From Bacteroidaceae bacterium (lineage in GTDB: Bacteria > Bacteroidota > Bacteroidia > Bacteroidales > Bacteroidaceae), in contig JAFUPU010000065.1 of the NCBI GenBank assembly GCA_017472635.1, positions 1 through 52,908 of the forward strand: a DNA stretch of 52,908 nucleotides, in the 5' to 3' direction. Within the stretch, counting starts at the first letter, position 1; each line of letters opens with the position of its first letter. The notes under the pieces are model-generated. The model did not search any database, had not been told where the DNA came from, and was given only the letters and a program-made list of their open reading frames with translations. Positions 43,214-52,493 of the stretch are shown here, one piece after another. The translations under genes and the position numbers were made by a program.

Positions 43214-44875
43214 TTACTTTTTAATTTTGCGTATGCTCCCGTCACTCATTCTGATGATATAGATGCCAGGTTTGTCCATCGAAGTGCATGGGCGTCCGCT
43301 GATATCATAGATTTCTGTTGGTGTTGTGGCGGTTTTATTCATTTCTGTGATTGAACTAGAATGCATGTCATGCTCAGAAATGTGGTCGAAATTTTTCCAT
43401 ACGTTAGCTTTTTGGTATTGGTATTTGAATCCTATCGGAACCCACAAGCGAGCATTGCTGTAAATAGTTTCGTCGAAACAATAATAATCATTATCTATTG
43501 CAGGTGGAAGGTCTGACATGCAATATATATTGGCGAGACTGTTACAGTTTAAAAATGCATATTCCCCGATATTTGTTATATTTTCTGGTATTGTAATGTC
43601 GGTTAAACTTTGGCAATAGTAGAATGTACTGCTCTGGATTTCTGTTAATGAATTAGGCAAATTGATGTTTGTAAGATTGCTGCAATTCGAAAATGCGCTA
43701 CTTCCAATACTGGTCACAGATTGTGGTATGTTGATTTTTTTCAATCCAAGAACTCCTTCGAATGCAGCAGAACCAATATTGACAACAGATTCGGGTATTA
43801 TCGTTGATTTACATCCCCTGACCAATGTATTAGAGTTGGTCTCTATGATGGCATTGCAATCTCCTCTGGAATCGTAAACCGCATTGTCTTCACCAACTTT
43901 TATGTATTCAAGGTTACTACAACCACTAAAAGTTAGAGGATCAATGCCTTTAACGGAACTTGGGATGATTATACTTCTTAATCTTTCACAAAAGTAGAAA
44001 GCTGCTTTTTCGATATGTTTTAATTGATTTGATAAAGTTATATTTGTCAGGTTTTCACAACCAGAGAAGCACCCCTCGCCTATTAATCTTACTGAATTTT
44101 CCATACTAACGGTTGTCAGTTCAGTACATTTTGCAAAAGCATAATTATTAATACTTGTTACCGAATTCGGAATTGTGATGTTTATCAGGTCGCTATAACC
44201 ATAGAACGCAAAATCATTAATGGTTGTCACTGAATTTGGTATAATCAATTCGATTACTTTCTCACCTTTCAAATAGAGGGAGGCACCGATAAAAAGAGGG
44301 TTACTATTAATATTACCAAACTTAATATTGCACCATGATGTCAGATCTGTGATATGTACAGATTCAAGGGTGCAATCCCAAAATGCATTCCTTTCGATGT
44401 TTACAACTGAATTAGGGATTACAATTTCTTTCATCCCGGTACAACGTGCAAAAGCATGTTCTCTAATGGAATGACAAGAATCTGGGATTGTAATACTGGT
44501 CAACCCTATACAGTCAGCAAAAGCTTTAGCTTCAATACTTTTTATTGTTTTAGGTAAAGATACACTAGTTATATTTTTACAATCTGCAAAAGCATTTTCC
44601 CCTACATATTTTACCGTGAAGATACCACCATTAATTGTATTGATTGTATCTTTAATGATAATGTCACCGCTTGGTTCTATATCATGTGGGTCATATTTAT
44701 CCCACGACTCTATCACTTGGGCTTCTTTTGTGTCATAATTCAATTGATAATCTATACCATAGCTATCTTGATGGACTACTGTAGCCAATATGTCAGGATT
44801 GCAGATAGCCAACAGAACGAATACGATTAATCCTCTTTTAATCCTATTCAGTGAATGTAAAACAGTCGCTTTCAT
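43214..44875 (-). CDS. BspA-like leucine-rich-repeat surface protein
   Basis: A 553-residue protein with an N-terminal signal sequence (hydrophobic 15-31) and about a dozen ~23-residue LRR_5 (BspA/TpLRR) repeats of the form IPNSVTSINNYAFAKCTEL. The C-terminal segment (EIYDISGRPC...GIYIIRMSDGSIRKIKK) resembles the small C-terminal sorting-like domain of Bacteroidales surface proteins. Such proteins mediate adhesion to host proteins or other bacteria in relatives. It follows the beta-helix gene by 64 bp and may be co-transcribed with it or use its own weak promoter. Confidence 0.9.
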   Translation of the reverse strand: MKATVLHSLNRIKRGLIVFVLLAICNPDILATVVHQDSYGIDYQLNYDTKEAQVIESWDKYDPHDIEPSGDIIIKDTINTINGGIFTVKYVGENAFADCKNITSVSLPKTIKSIEAKAFADCIGLTSITIPDSCHSIREHAFARCTGMKEIVIPNSVVNIERNAFWDCTLESVHITDLTSWCNIKFGNINSNPLFIGASLYLKGEKVIELIIPNSVTTINDFAFYGYSDLINITIPNSVTSINNYAFAKCTELTTVSMENSVRLIGEGCFSGCENLTNITLSNQLKHIEKAAFYFCERLRSIIIPSSVKGIDPLTFSGCSNLEYIKVGEDNAVYDSRGDCNAIIETNSNTLVRGCKSTIIPESVVNIGSAAFEGVLGLKKINIPQSVTSIGSSAFSNCSNLTNINLPNSLTEIQSSTFYYCQSLTDITIPENITNIGEYAFLNCNSLANIYCMSDLPPAIDNDYYCFDETIYSNARLWVPIGFKYQYQKANVWKNFDHISEHDMHSSSITEMNKTATTPTEIYDISGRPCTSMDKPGIYIIRMSDGSIRKIKK

Positions 44876-44930
44876 AATCTTATTTCTTTTAATTTGTTAT
44901 ATCCTTATTGTAAACTGATTGTCTTGTTGA

Positions 44931-44938
44931 CAAATTTA
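44931..44938 (-). promoter_or_regulatory. -7 box upstream of the LRR gene
   Basis: TAAATTTG on the - strand about 56 nt before the start codon, overlapping the end region of the upstream gene. No good -33 element at the proper distance. Confidence 0.4.
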
Positions 44939-44939
44939 C

Positions 44940-46220
44940 TCATTGTTGGTCGGAAAGATTATCACTGTTAATGATGATAGCTCCTCCTTCTATAGCTATA
45001 TCGCAAATCCAATTCCTATCACCTTTAACTCCATTGGGGCAATCGGCTTTACCTAAATTGTTGTCAAATTCTACAGCCGTATTGTCTTTTATTAGAAACA
45101 TTGTACCACCAATATTATTGGCATCAGCCATTCCATTCAAAAATCCAATGCCTCCTTTCAGATAATTATTGGTGATGCGCACATTATGGCTTCCCTTGTA
45201 TTCAAATGCATAATCAAAATGGGTCATGTGTTTGTTTACCTCCATATTTCCCAATTGATCATTTGTAAGTCCCTTGGTGTTTAAAATATTTACCAGATTT
45301 TCTCCGCCGACATTATCGTTCATTGCTGTTGTGCCATAGATTACGTTGTCACTAATCAGTACATCGCTTGACTTTTGGATATACACAGCGTGGCGGATAA
45401 CTGTACTTTCAAACACGCAACTACTTATTACACCATGCTTTATGCCGGGTTTTTCTTTATTTTGCTGGAATACGACACCATACCCACCGGCACCCCCTTC
45501 CAGTGTTCTTGTTTTATCCTCATTCTGTTCGCCACCGCTTCCTCCCGGCAAGAAAACCATGTTCCGGAATCTGCATCCGATGATGTTTATCCATTCACAC
45601 TCAAGATAGACAATTACTCCTCCTGTAGCATTGTCGAGCAGACAACCCTTCACATGAACGTTTTTAGTCCCTTCATGTACTTTAATCAAGTAATTGGCCT
45701 TTTTCTTACTGCCTTTACTTTGTAATGCCAGATTCTCTATGCTAATGTTTTCAATTCCCGAATTTACAGTTACAAGGTTGAACAATCTCTTGTCTCTTTC
45801 TCTGTCTACGGTCTTGGTGTCGCTTGTGTTGTAATAAATAGATTGTATGACAGACAAGTGGTAACCATTTCCGAATAGTCGTATTCCTGAACGTGTGATG
45901 TTTACACTCCCTGTTACTTGGAATGTTCCTTCGGGTATGAATACGTTGTCGCAAAGGTTCATAGCATTTGTCAAGGCTGCGTTATTGCCACTGTTGGATG
46001 TGGTGGATGCGCCAAAGTCGGTGATGTCAAGATATTCATTGGTTACTGTACCGATGAGTGTTCCGTTTCTGAACCGACCATTTTCGCTAAATTCCAATCT
46101 GCATCCGCTACCCAAGGTTATGGTCTCTGTCCCCAAATCAATATCAGCATTAATAGTGATGGTTTGGTTTTGAATGTTTTTCAAATTTCTTGCTTCTGAT
46201 AGTTTTGTTATTGTTGCCAT
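44940..46220 (-). CDS. Right-handed beta-helix protein without signal peptide
   Basis: A 426-residue protein whose repeated short strands (NVHVKGCLLDNATGGV, NIIGCRFRNMVF, NVRITNNYLKGG) and opening DITDFGAST...NNAALTNAM match pectate-lyase-type beta-helices; the D-F-G-A pattern is common to phage tailspikes and polysaccharide-degrading enzymes. A Gly-rich loop (GGSGGEQN, EGGAGGYG) interrupts the helix near residue 240. The N-terminus MATITKLSEARN has no export signal, odd for a protein beside surface proteins. Promoter evidence fixes this start. Could be a phage-derived or moron gene; no other phage genes are present. Confidence 0.75.
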   Translation of the reverse strand: MATITKLSEARNLKNIQNQTITINADIDLGTETITLGSGCRLEFSENGRFRNGTLIGTVTNEYLDITDFGASTTSNSGNNAALTNAMNLCDNVFIPEGTFQVTGSVNITRSGIRLFGNGYHLSVIQSIYYNTSDTKTVDRERDKRLFNLVTVNSGIENISIENLALQSKGSKKKANYLIKVHEGTKNVHVKGCLLDNATGGVIVYLECEWINIIGCRFRNMVFLPGGSGGEQNEDKTRTLEGGAGGYGVVFQQNKEKPGIKHGVISSCVFESTVIRHAVYIQKSSDVLISDNVIYGTTAMNDNVGGENLVNILNTKGLTNDQLGNMEVNKHMTHFDYAFEYKGSHNVRITNNYLKGGIGFLNGMADANNIGGTMFLIKDNTAVEFDNNLGKADCPNGVKGDRNWICDIAIEGGAIIINSDNLSDQQ

Positions 46221-46261
46221 AATACATTAAGTTTTTGTTTGTAATGTTTTTTTGTATGATA

Positions 46262-46292
46262 CAAATATATAGGAGATTTTTTGAAATACAAA
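46262..46292 (-). promoter_or_regulatory. Promoter of the beta-helix gene
   Basis: On the - strand TTTG (46292-46289), 19-nt spacer, TATATTTG (46269-46262). A full consensus match placing the transcript start about 36 nt before the ATG and excluding a longer N-terminus with a signal peptide. Confidence 0.75.
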
Positions 46293-46358
46293 GAGAAGTA
46301 TTGTTAAAAAATAAAAATAGTATAGCGTATGTATAAAAAAGTAGGCAATACTCTCTAT

Positions 46359-46408
46359 TACAAGTGTATTCCACTATAACTATACAGGGAATACACTTGT
46401 ACTTTTTT
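46359..46408 (+). terminator. Perfect 14-bp hairpin followed by T-run
   Basis: TACAAGTGTATTCC (46359-46372) pairs with GGAATACACTTGTA (46388-46401), followed by CTTTTTTTA. It has terminator form on the + strand, but no + strand gene lies upstream for 3.5 kb, so its transcript is unknown. It may protect the beta-helix promoter region from antisense transcription. Confidence 0.6.
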
Positions 46409-46420
46409 TAGATTATGTAT

Positions 46421-46434
46421 TCTCTCTCTCTCTC
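46421..46434. repeat. TC dinucleotide microsatellite (7 units)
   Basis: Seven uninterrupted TC units. Such tracts can slip during replication; here it lies upstream of a -7-like box (46455-46462) rather than in a recognised gene. Confidence 0.7.
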
Positions 46435-46675
46435 TTAGTTGGAAACTTTACAAGTATCTTTGCACCATGATAAAGAGCTTGTTTACCTTTCTGCAACTTG
46501 GTACCAGCTTTTTTAGGTCTATACCATAGACTTCCTTGCCAAAGGTTCTGTCTCTTCATAAAAGTCCGCGCGAAGACGTTCTTGAGAAAATATAAATCAG
46601 CTACCAGTGGCGAGCTATGAGCGATTGTGAAGTTGCGCTATAAGTTCAAATGAATAATGAACAGAGATAAAATAT

Positions 46676-46736
46676 AGGCGCGGATTTTGCGATTACACAG
46701 ATATTAGCTCCGTGTCAATCTGCGAAGTCCGCGCCT
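46676..46736. repeat. Long hairpin after the SusCD operon, possible terminator
   Basis: AGGCGCGGA (46676-46684) pairs with TCCGCGCCT (46728-46736), and pairing continues inwards with wobbles and single bulges to ACAC/GTGT, about 22 pairs in total. It lies about 50 bp past the last gene of the - strand SusCD operon and is followed in that direction by TATATTTTAT, so it could terminate it. The sequence looks like an intergenic repeat element. Confidence 0.6.
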
Positions 46737-46788
46737 TATGGAAAAGGGGGAAGGCTTTGTGCCTCTCGCCTTAGATTGAGTCAAGCTG

Positions 46789-47271
46789 TTACTCTTTTAC
46801 TTCTTCGTCAGCAACTTTGATGCCGGTAAAGGTATATTGGAACTTCTTTACACGGCGGTTTTCTACTTGGTTGATGACGAATGAGGTGGTGTGTACTCCC
46901 TCTTTGTCTATCGAACCATAGAATGTTACCTTCAAATCGTTTGTGCTGCTGTTGTTGAAGTAATAGAAACCTTTGTTGGCATAGGTGATGTTGGCTGTAG
47001 CCGACTTGTCGAGCGCAAACTCCTCGCTGATGAAGTGGAGAGTCACCAGATAGGCTGTGTCAGACTCTATCACCACACGACCTGTACCTTCTACGGTTGA
47101 AGAGTCGGTCAGCAACATACGGGTCCATGTACCCTCATAGACACCGGCAGCTGCCGAGTCGGGGGTGATGGGGTTGATGTGGATGTCGTATTCTTCAACT
47201 TCATTGTCGCAAGCCATGAAACTGCAACCTACAGCCAACAAGGCAATGAATGAATATATTAACTTTTTCAT
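46789..47271 (-). CDS. Small SusE-position lipoprotein
   Basis: A 160-residue lipoprotein with two possible lipobox cysteines (VGC16 and MAC21). The mature part is beta-rich (YEGTWTRMLLTDSSTVEGTGRVVIESD), suggesting a small beta-barrel or sandwich. It is the third gene of the SusC-SusD operon, 24 bp after SusD, the place usually taken by surface glycan-binding proteins. No known family is assigned. Confidence 0.7.
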   Translation of the reverse strand: MKKLIYSFIALLAVGCSFMACDNEVEEYDIHINPITPDSAAAGVYEGTWTRMLLTDSSTVEGTGRVVIESDTAYLVTLHFISEEFALDKSATANITYANKGFYYFNNSSTNDLKVTFYGSIDKEGVHTTSFVINQVENRRVKKFQYTFTGIKVADEEVKE

Positions 47272-47295
47272 CTGATTGTTTCTTTAAGTTAGTTA

Positions 47296-49137
47296 TTAAT
47301 ATCCGGGATTCTGGTCTTCGGGAGCAATGCCTTCGTTGGTGCTGATATCACCTTGTGGGATAGGACGCAACCATTTCACTTCACCCCGGTTGTTTGACAT
47401 GTCTGCCACTGAGTTGATGTAGTCGTTGAATGTCACATTGTAGCGAACCAACTGTTTGGTGCGGCGCAAGTCTACCCAACGTCCTTCATTCTCACCGAAG
47501 AGTTCGCGGGCACGTTCGTCCAACACAACATCCAGTGCGGTGACTTCGTAGTTTTCGGGCAACAGATACATGGGGCTGTAGGCTCCGAATGAGGCCAGCT
47601 CTGTAGCTTTGGCGCGCTTACGCACGGCATTCAGATAGTTTAAAGCCTCTTTCTCTTCACCTGCCATCAGATTGGCTTCGGCTGCAGTGAGGTAGAGCTC
47701 GCTCAAGTGCAACACCACAATGTCGCGATAGCAACTGTTATTGTTGTTCTGGCTCTGCAGGGTGTTGGGGTCGTCATACTTGCGTACAGTCACACCGGCT
47801 TGTGCTCTGGTACCTCCTGTATGATAATCCTCGATTGCTGTTGAGGCAATCTCGCCATTCTCTTTTACATACATGAGCACCATAGGGTCTGCCATGATGA
47901 AGAGGCCGGCTCTGGCATTTGCCATGTTGCCGGAATGTTTAAAGCGGTCGGGGTTAGCTGCAACCCAATCTTCCACCTCTTTTTGTGTCACATAATAGGG
48001 GAAGTAGGCAAAAGCAATGTTCAGATGGCTGTTGTCGGCATTGTTATAGTAGGCATAATATCCTTCAGTGCCCCATGTGGGTACTCCATCTTTCTTTGTT
48101 GAGTTGTACATTACTTGCATGAAAGTGCCTGTCCAGCGTTCGTCTCCCTTGTCCCAAAGATAAATCGCCTTTGTTGAGGGGCACAGTGCTGAACCGCATG
48201 CTTTTAAACCACTGTCGGTAGGTCCTCCATACATATGCCCGAACGCTCCTTGCAGGTTGTGTCCGCCTGTTGCGATATCACCGGGGAATCCTTCGCGTTG
48301 ATATTGCACAGAGAATATCTCTTCGGCATTGTTCTCATTGAAGGGCCACCATTTCTCTTGGAATGAGAGGGTGAGCTGTTGTCCGTTGATGGCGGTCTTA
48401 GCCCACTTGGCTGCCTCTTTGAAATATTCGGTAGACTTCACCTCATAGGTTCCTTTGACGGCATCGGTCAATGAGGTCTGTATATCCCATCCGGCTGCCA
48501 GGTATACTTTTGCCAACAAGGCGGCAGCAGCACGTTTGCTGGCACGACCTACGTTAGCGCCCAAGCTCTCTTCGGGCAGTCTGTCGCTGGTTGCCAACTC
48601 TTCGAGTTCGGTGATAAGGTGGTCATAGAGTTCGCCCAACTCCATACGCGGATAGTTGCGCTCGTCGTTGTTGATGTATTCGGTCACATAGGGTACACCT
48701 CCGAAATGTTGGGTCAGCAGGTAGTATCCATAGCAACGGAGGAACTTTGCCTCGTCGGCAAACTTGCTCTCTTCACCACCATAGAACAGTACGCCATTGG
48801 CATTGTTGATCATGGCATAGGTGTTTACATACAGGTTTTCTATGGTCCCGTTCTCTGCTGAGAAGGTGTATTTGTGGAATTCGCCCGGGTCTCCGTTGCG
48901 TACATCCACATAGAGGTCGGTACCCCATTCGTTGATTTCGGTATTCGTTGCCATCCATTTAAGACCTGAATAGGCTGTTGCCATGAATGACTCCAAACCC
49001 TCTTCGGTAGCATAGTATTCATCAGCAGTTACTCCTCCCGAACTTTTGTTCTCAGCCTCGAGGAAATCGTCACAACTGCTGAAGGTCAATGCACTTGTCA
49101 AAGCAAGGGCTGATATATAGATATATTTTTTCATCAC
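47296..49137 (-). CDS. SusD/RagB-family nutrient-binding lipoprotein
   Basis: A 613-residue surface lipoprotein (lipobox FSSC, Cys22) with the SusD N-terminal signature CDDFLEAENKSSGGVTADEYY and C-terminal ERARELFGENEGRWVDLRRTKQL. TPR-like helices bind the SusC barrel and form the lid that captures the substrate. It starts 22 bp after SusC. No glycoside hydrolase, sulfatase or regulator is within the window, so the ligand cannot be predicted. Confidence 0.95.
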   Translation of the reverse strand: MMKKYIYISALALTSALTFSSCDDFLEAENKSSGGVTADEYYATEEGLESFMATAYSGLKWMATNTEINEWGTDLYVDVRNGDPGEFHKYTFSAENGTIENLYVNTYAMINNANGVLFYGGEESKFADEAKFLRCYGYYLLTQHFGGVPYVTEYINNDERNYPRMELGELYDHLITELEELATSDRLPEESLGANVGRASKRAAAALLAKVYLAAGWDIQTSLTDAVKGTYEVKSTEYFKEAAKWAKTAINGQQLTLSFQEKWWPFNENNAEEIFSVQYQREGFPGDIATGGHNLQGAFGHMYGGPTDSGLKACGSALCPSTKAIYLWDKGDERWTGTFMQVMYNSTKKDGVPTWGTEGYYAYYNNADNSHLNIAFAYFPYYVTQKEVEDWVAANPDRFKHSGNMANARAGLFIMADPMVLMYVKENGEIASTAIEDYHTGGTRAQAGVTVRKYDDPNTLQSQNNNNSCYRDIVVLHLSELYLTAAEANLMAGEEKEALNYLNAVRKRAKATELASFGAYSPMYLLPENYEVTALDVVLDERARELFGENEGRWVDLRRTKQLVRYNVTFNDYINSVADMSNNRGEVKWLRPIPQGDISTNEGIAPEDQNPGY

Positions 49138-49159
49138 TTTACGTATTTAGTTGGTTAAA

Positions 49160-52100
49160 TTAGAACTTGATGCTTGCTCCTATCTGATAGTTCACTGTGC
49201 TGGGACCATCGTTTTGCAAACCACCGCCAGCCCATTCGGGGTCAAAGCCACGGAAGTCGGTAAGTACAAACGGGTTGGTCACAGTAGCGTAGAGGCGCAA
49301 GTATTGGCAATCGAACTTGTCAAGCCACTTCTTGGGGAATGTATAGCCCACTGAGATGTGTTTGACTTTCAGGTAAGAGGCTTCTGCCAGTGTGTTGGCA
49401 TTTCCTAACCATTGTTCCTGGTAGTTCAGTGACTGCGTGGTGAATGGATAAGAACCATAGTGTGTCTCCTCTTGGTAGACGGGGTTGATGATGGCTCCGG
49501 TCTCTGCATCATATCCGTCGCAGTCAATCAGTGTGCCGGCAGGGATATACCAGTCGGCATTCAGACGCATACGTCCGCGGTCGGTGATGTCGAAGTATTG
49601 TCCGTAGAAACCTGAACTGATGGTGTAACCCACCTTGGCATATACTGATGCCGAGAAATCCCAGTTCTTGTATGACAAGTTGGTGGTGAATCCGGCAGTG
49701 AAGTCGGGTGCCGAGCTGTATACCTTACGGTCGTTGCTCTCGTCAATCTTTCCATCACCGTTCAAGTCTGAGATGATAGGCATACCTTCTTGCCATCCGT
49801 AGATGGTGTGGTAATAGTCGCATGAACGCACCTTGTCGCCCGGAGTGAAGCCGAAGTCTTTGGCAGCCTGGTTGTCAGGTACGGTCATCATGCGGTCGCT
49901 CACGATGCCATCCCACTCATAGCTGTAGATGTTTTGTACCGGCTGACCGATGAAGAGACCACCGGTCATGCCTGTTGAAGGCATGTCGGTGCCCAGTCCG
50001 TTGATGTCCACAACCTCGTTGTGGTTGGTGGCAAAGGTGAAGCTGGTTTCCCAACGCCAGTCTTTGTTGAGCACGTTCACGGTTGTCAAAGCAGCCTCGA
50101 TACCTCTGTTCTTCACCGAACCGATGTTGGTTGTCATAGATTGTCCGCCGGTCAACAGGGGGAGGTCTACGTTGTAGAGCAGGTCTTTTGACTTTTTGGT
50201 ATACCAGTCAACCGAACCGTGGATGCGTCCGTCCAAGAATCCAAAGTCCAAACCGATGTTGAACTCTTGTGATTTCTCCCAACTGAGCAGGCGGTTCACG
50301 ATGCCGCTGAGGTTGGTACCATAGATATATTCTCCTCCCATCGGATAGTATGAGGTGTTTACCACGGTCACTTGTGTGGCATAGTTGCCGGCACCTCGGT
50401 TATTACCGGTCACACCATAAGAGGCGCGCAACTTCAGGTTGCTCAACCAACTTTTGGTGTTTTCCATCCAATTCTCATCAGAGATGCGCCATGCAGCCGC
50501 CAAAGAGGGGAATGAACCCCAGCGATAGCCATCGGCAAACTTACTGCTGCCATCCCAACGGATTGTTCCGGTAAGCATATATTTGCCTGCATAGGTATAG
50601 TTGGCGCGGAGGGCGTATGACATCATGCTACCTTCTGAATAACCGTTATAGGTGCGGGCTGCATCGATGGTTCCTGAGGTCAGGTTGTTCCAAGTGGAAC
50701 CTTCCAATACACCGGCAGAGGTGGTGGTGCTGGATTCTGAGTTGGAAGCCTCCATGCTCAACAATCCCATCACGTTGATGGCGTGCTTGTCGGCAATCGT
50801 GGTGTTGTAGGTGATGATGTTGTCCCACACCCATGAGAATCCACGTGATTCTGAACGCTGTGCCTCATTTTGTGCATCACCTACCAATGTGCCGCGGTAT
50901 GAACCGGTTATTTCGTTGCTGTAGATGGGAGAGAAGGTACTCTTCAGGTTCAGTCCCTTGATGGGGTGTATGTCTAAGTAGAAATTACCGAGCAACATCC
51001 AGTTCTCTTTAGCCTTCTCTTCGTTCTGCCAGTAGAGTAAGGGGTTGTATGAGCTGGTAAACTGGTAGCCGGTTGCACTGGTTCCCAATACCTCATGGCG
51101 TCCGGGAGTGGGGTAGAGGTTGCCATCTTCGTCATACGGATAGACAAACGGGTTTAAGCGATAAGCTTCACGCACACCGTTGTCCGAGCCATATTCATTG
51201 TCGATTTTTGCCATGTTGACACTGAGTCCGGCGCTTATATACTTGTTTATTTCGGCATCGAAGCTACCCTTTACGTTGATTTTGTTTTCTTCGTCACCTT
51301 CATAGAGACCTTTGTTTTGTGAATAGCCTACGCCCAAGTGGTAGCGTGCCTTTTCGCTTGAGCCGCTGACAGCCAGGTAGTGATTCTGTTGTTGACCGTC
51401 GCGAGTCACTCCGCGAGGCCAGTCGTAAGACTTTCCGTTGGCAAGCATCTCTTTCAATACATATTCCGAGCCGCCAATCTCTTTTTGCAAAGCCATCTGA
51501 CCGAAACCGTCGTTCATGGTGTAGATGGGTTGTGCCAAATCAGCGGTGCCACCGGCAAACACCAAGAATTCGCGCAAACGATAGGTGTAGAACTCTTGTG
51601 CATTCTGGAAATCAGGCATACGCACAGCTTTTGAGATTCCATAGTAACCATCGTATGAGATGGTGGGTTTTGACATGCTCTTGCTTACACCACCGCCGCT
51701 CTTGGTGGTAATCATTACCACACCGGCTGTTGCACGCGAACCATAGATGGCAGTTGAAGAGGCATCTTTCAATACGTCGATACGTTCGATATCTTGTGTG
51801 TTCAACCACTGGATGTCGCCACAAGCCACACCGTCTACAATATAAAGAGGTTTGGTGTTGCTGTTGATTGAAGAGACACCACGGATGTCGATATCGAAAC
51901 CTCCACCAGCACGGCTGCTGTTTTGGGTGATGTTTACACCGGGGACTGTTCCTTGCAAGGCTTCCATCAGAGTGGGGGTACCTTTCTGAATCAAATCTTC
52001 GGGAGCTACTGAACTAACCGAACCGGTCAGGTCATTCTTCTTCATGGTGCCATATCCCACAACTACCAAATCGTCAAGCTGTGCATTGTCTTCGCGAAGT

Positions 52101-52381
52101 ACAATCTTCAATGTTTGTTGATTGCCCACCTTGACGGAATGGTTCTTGAAACCTATATAACTTACCGACACGGTTGAAGATGGCTTGGCGTCATCCAACG
52201 TGAATTCTCCATTGAGGTCAGTGGCAGCCGATGGCTTTCCATCCAACGTGATGGTTACACCCATCATTGGTTCGCCATTGACATCCGTCACTTTACCTGT
52301 CACCTGCTGTTGTGCATAGGCTGTAACGCCCAACAGACCCAGCACCAAGCACATAGCGACTTTTTTGACTGTCAAATACAT
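49160..52381 (-). CDS. SusC/RagA-family TonB-dependent transporter
   Basis: A 1073-residue outer-membrane transporter. A signal peptide ending AYAQ is followed by a carboxypeptidase-regulatory-like domain (QVTGKVTDVNGEPMMGV, about 25-100), the SusC motif DDLVVVGYGTMKKNDLTGSV, a plug domain (YIVDGVACGDI) and a 22-strand barrel ending in YQIGASIKF. It imports ligand passed on by the adjacent SusD using TonB energy. No SusR, hybrid two-component or anti-sigma gene is seen in the window; a regulator may lie beyond the right edge. Confidence 0.96.
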   Translation of the reverse strand: MYLTVKKVAMCLVLGLLGVTAYAQQQVTGKVTDVNGEPMMGVTITLDGKPSAATDLNGEFTLDDAKPSSTVSVSYIGFKNHSVKVGNQQTLKIVLREDNAQLDDLVVVGYGTMKKNDLTGSVSSVAPEDLIQKGTPTLMEALQGTVPGVNITQNSSRAGGGFDIDIRGVSSINSNTKPLYIVDGVACGDIQWLNTQDIERIDVLKDASSTAIYGSRATAGVVMITTKSGGGVSKSMSKPTISYDGYYGISKAVRMPDFQNAQEFYTYRLREFLVFAGGTADLAQPIYTMNDGFGQMALQKEIGGSEYVLKEMLANGKSYDWPRGVTRDGQQQNHYLAVSGSSEKARYHLGVGYSQNKGLYEGDEENKINVKGSFDAEINKYISAGLSVNMAKIDNEYGSDNGVREAYRLNPFVYPYDEDGNLYPTPGRHEVLGTSATGYQFTSSYNPLLYWQNEEKAKENWMLLGNFYLDIHPIKGLNLKSTFSPIYSNEITGSYRGTLVGDAQNEAQRSESRGFSWVWDNIITYNTTIADKHAINVMGLLSMEASNSESSTTTSAGVLEGSTWNNLTSGTIDAARTYNGYSEGSMMSYALRANYTYAGKYMLTGTIRWDGSSKFADGYRWGSFPSLAAAWRISDENWMENTKSWLSNLKLRASYGVTGNNRGAGNYATQVTVVNTSYYPMGGEYIYGTNLSGIVNRLLSWEKSQEFNIGLDFGFLDGRIHGSVDWYTKKSKDLLYNVDLPLLTGGQSMTTNIGSVKNRGIEAALTTVNVLNKDWRWETSFTFATNHNEVVDINGLGTDMPSTGMTGGLFIGQPVQNIYSYEWDGIVSDRMMTVPDNQAAKDFGFTPGDKVRSCDYYHTIYGWQEGMPIISDLNGDGKIDESNDRKVYSSAPDFTAGFTTNLSYKNWDFSASVYAKVGYTISSGFYGQYFDITDRGRMRLNADWYIPAGTLIDCDGYDAETGAIINPVYQEETHYGSYPFTTQSLNYQEQWLGNANTLAEASYLKVKHISVGYTFPKKWLDKFDCQYLRLYATVTNPFVLTDFRGFDPEWAGGGLQNDGPSTVNYQIGASIKF

Positions 52382-52434
52382 ACTCTTTTATTTTTAGATT
52401 AATATTCTCTCTTTGCGTTTTAGTGAAGACATGA

Positions 52435-52467
52435 GAGGCGGCTCTCCGCTCGTGGAAGAGCCGCCTC
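52435..52467. terminator. Strong hairpin upstream of SusC
   Basis: GAGGCGGCTCT (52435-52445) pairs perfectly with AGAGCCGCCTC (52457-52467). It lies 27 nt beyond the stop of the partial - strand gene, so it could end that transcript. The T-run (TTTTTT from 52471) is, however, on the + strand side; in the - direction no U-tail follows. Confidence 0.5.
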
Positions 52468-52493
52468 CAATTTTTTATGTCCAGAGGGGATGG

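Larger units (their letters stand above)
46221..46788. other. Gene-poor stretch between beta-helix gene and SusCD operon
   Basis: In 568 bp I find the promoter of the beta-helix gene, a 14-bp perfect hairpin with T-tail (46359-46408), a TC microsatellite (46421-46434), a possible 20-codon ORF (46467-46529) preceded by TATCTTTG, and a long imperfect hairpin (46676-46736). Nothing larger is coding. It may be an eroded mobile-element or gene remnant. Confidence 0.6.

Noticed and set aside
45440-45560. Diversity-generating retroelement target in the beta-helix Gly-rich loop
   Set aside because: No reverse transcriptase, template repeat or adenine-biased variable region was found nearby.
42663-46220. 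Integrated island using tRNA-Leu as attachment site
   Set aside because: No integrase was found and I could not find a second copy of the tRNA 3' end downstream within the window.
52435-52480. Riboswitch or anti-terminator before SusC
   Set aside because: Only a single simple hairpin is present, and the T-run is on the opposite strand from SusC transcription; no aptamer-like fold was recognised.
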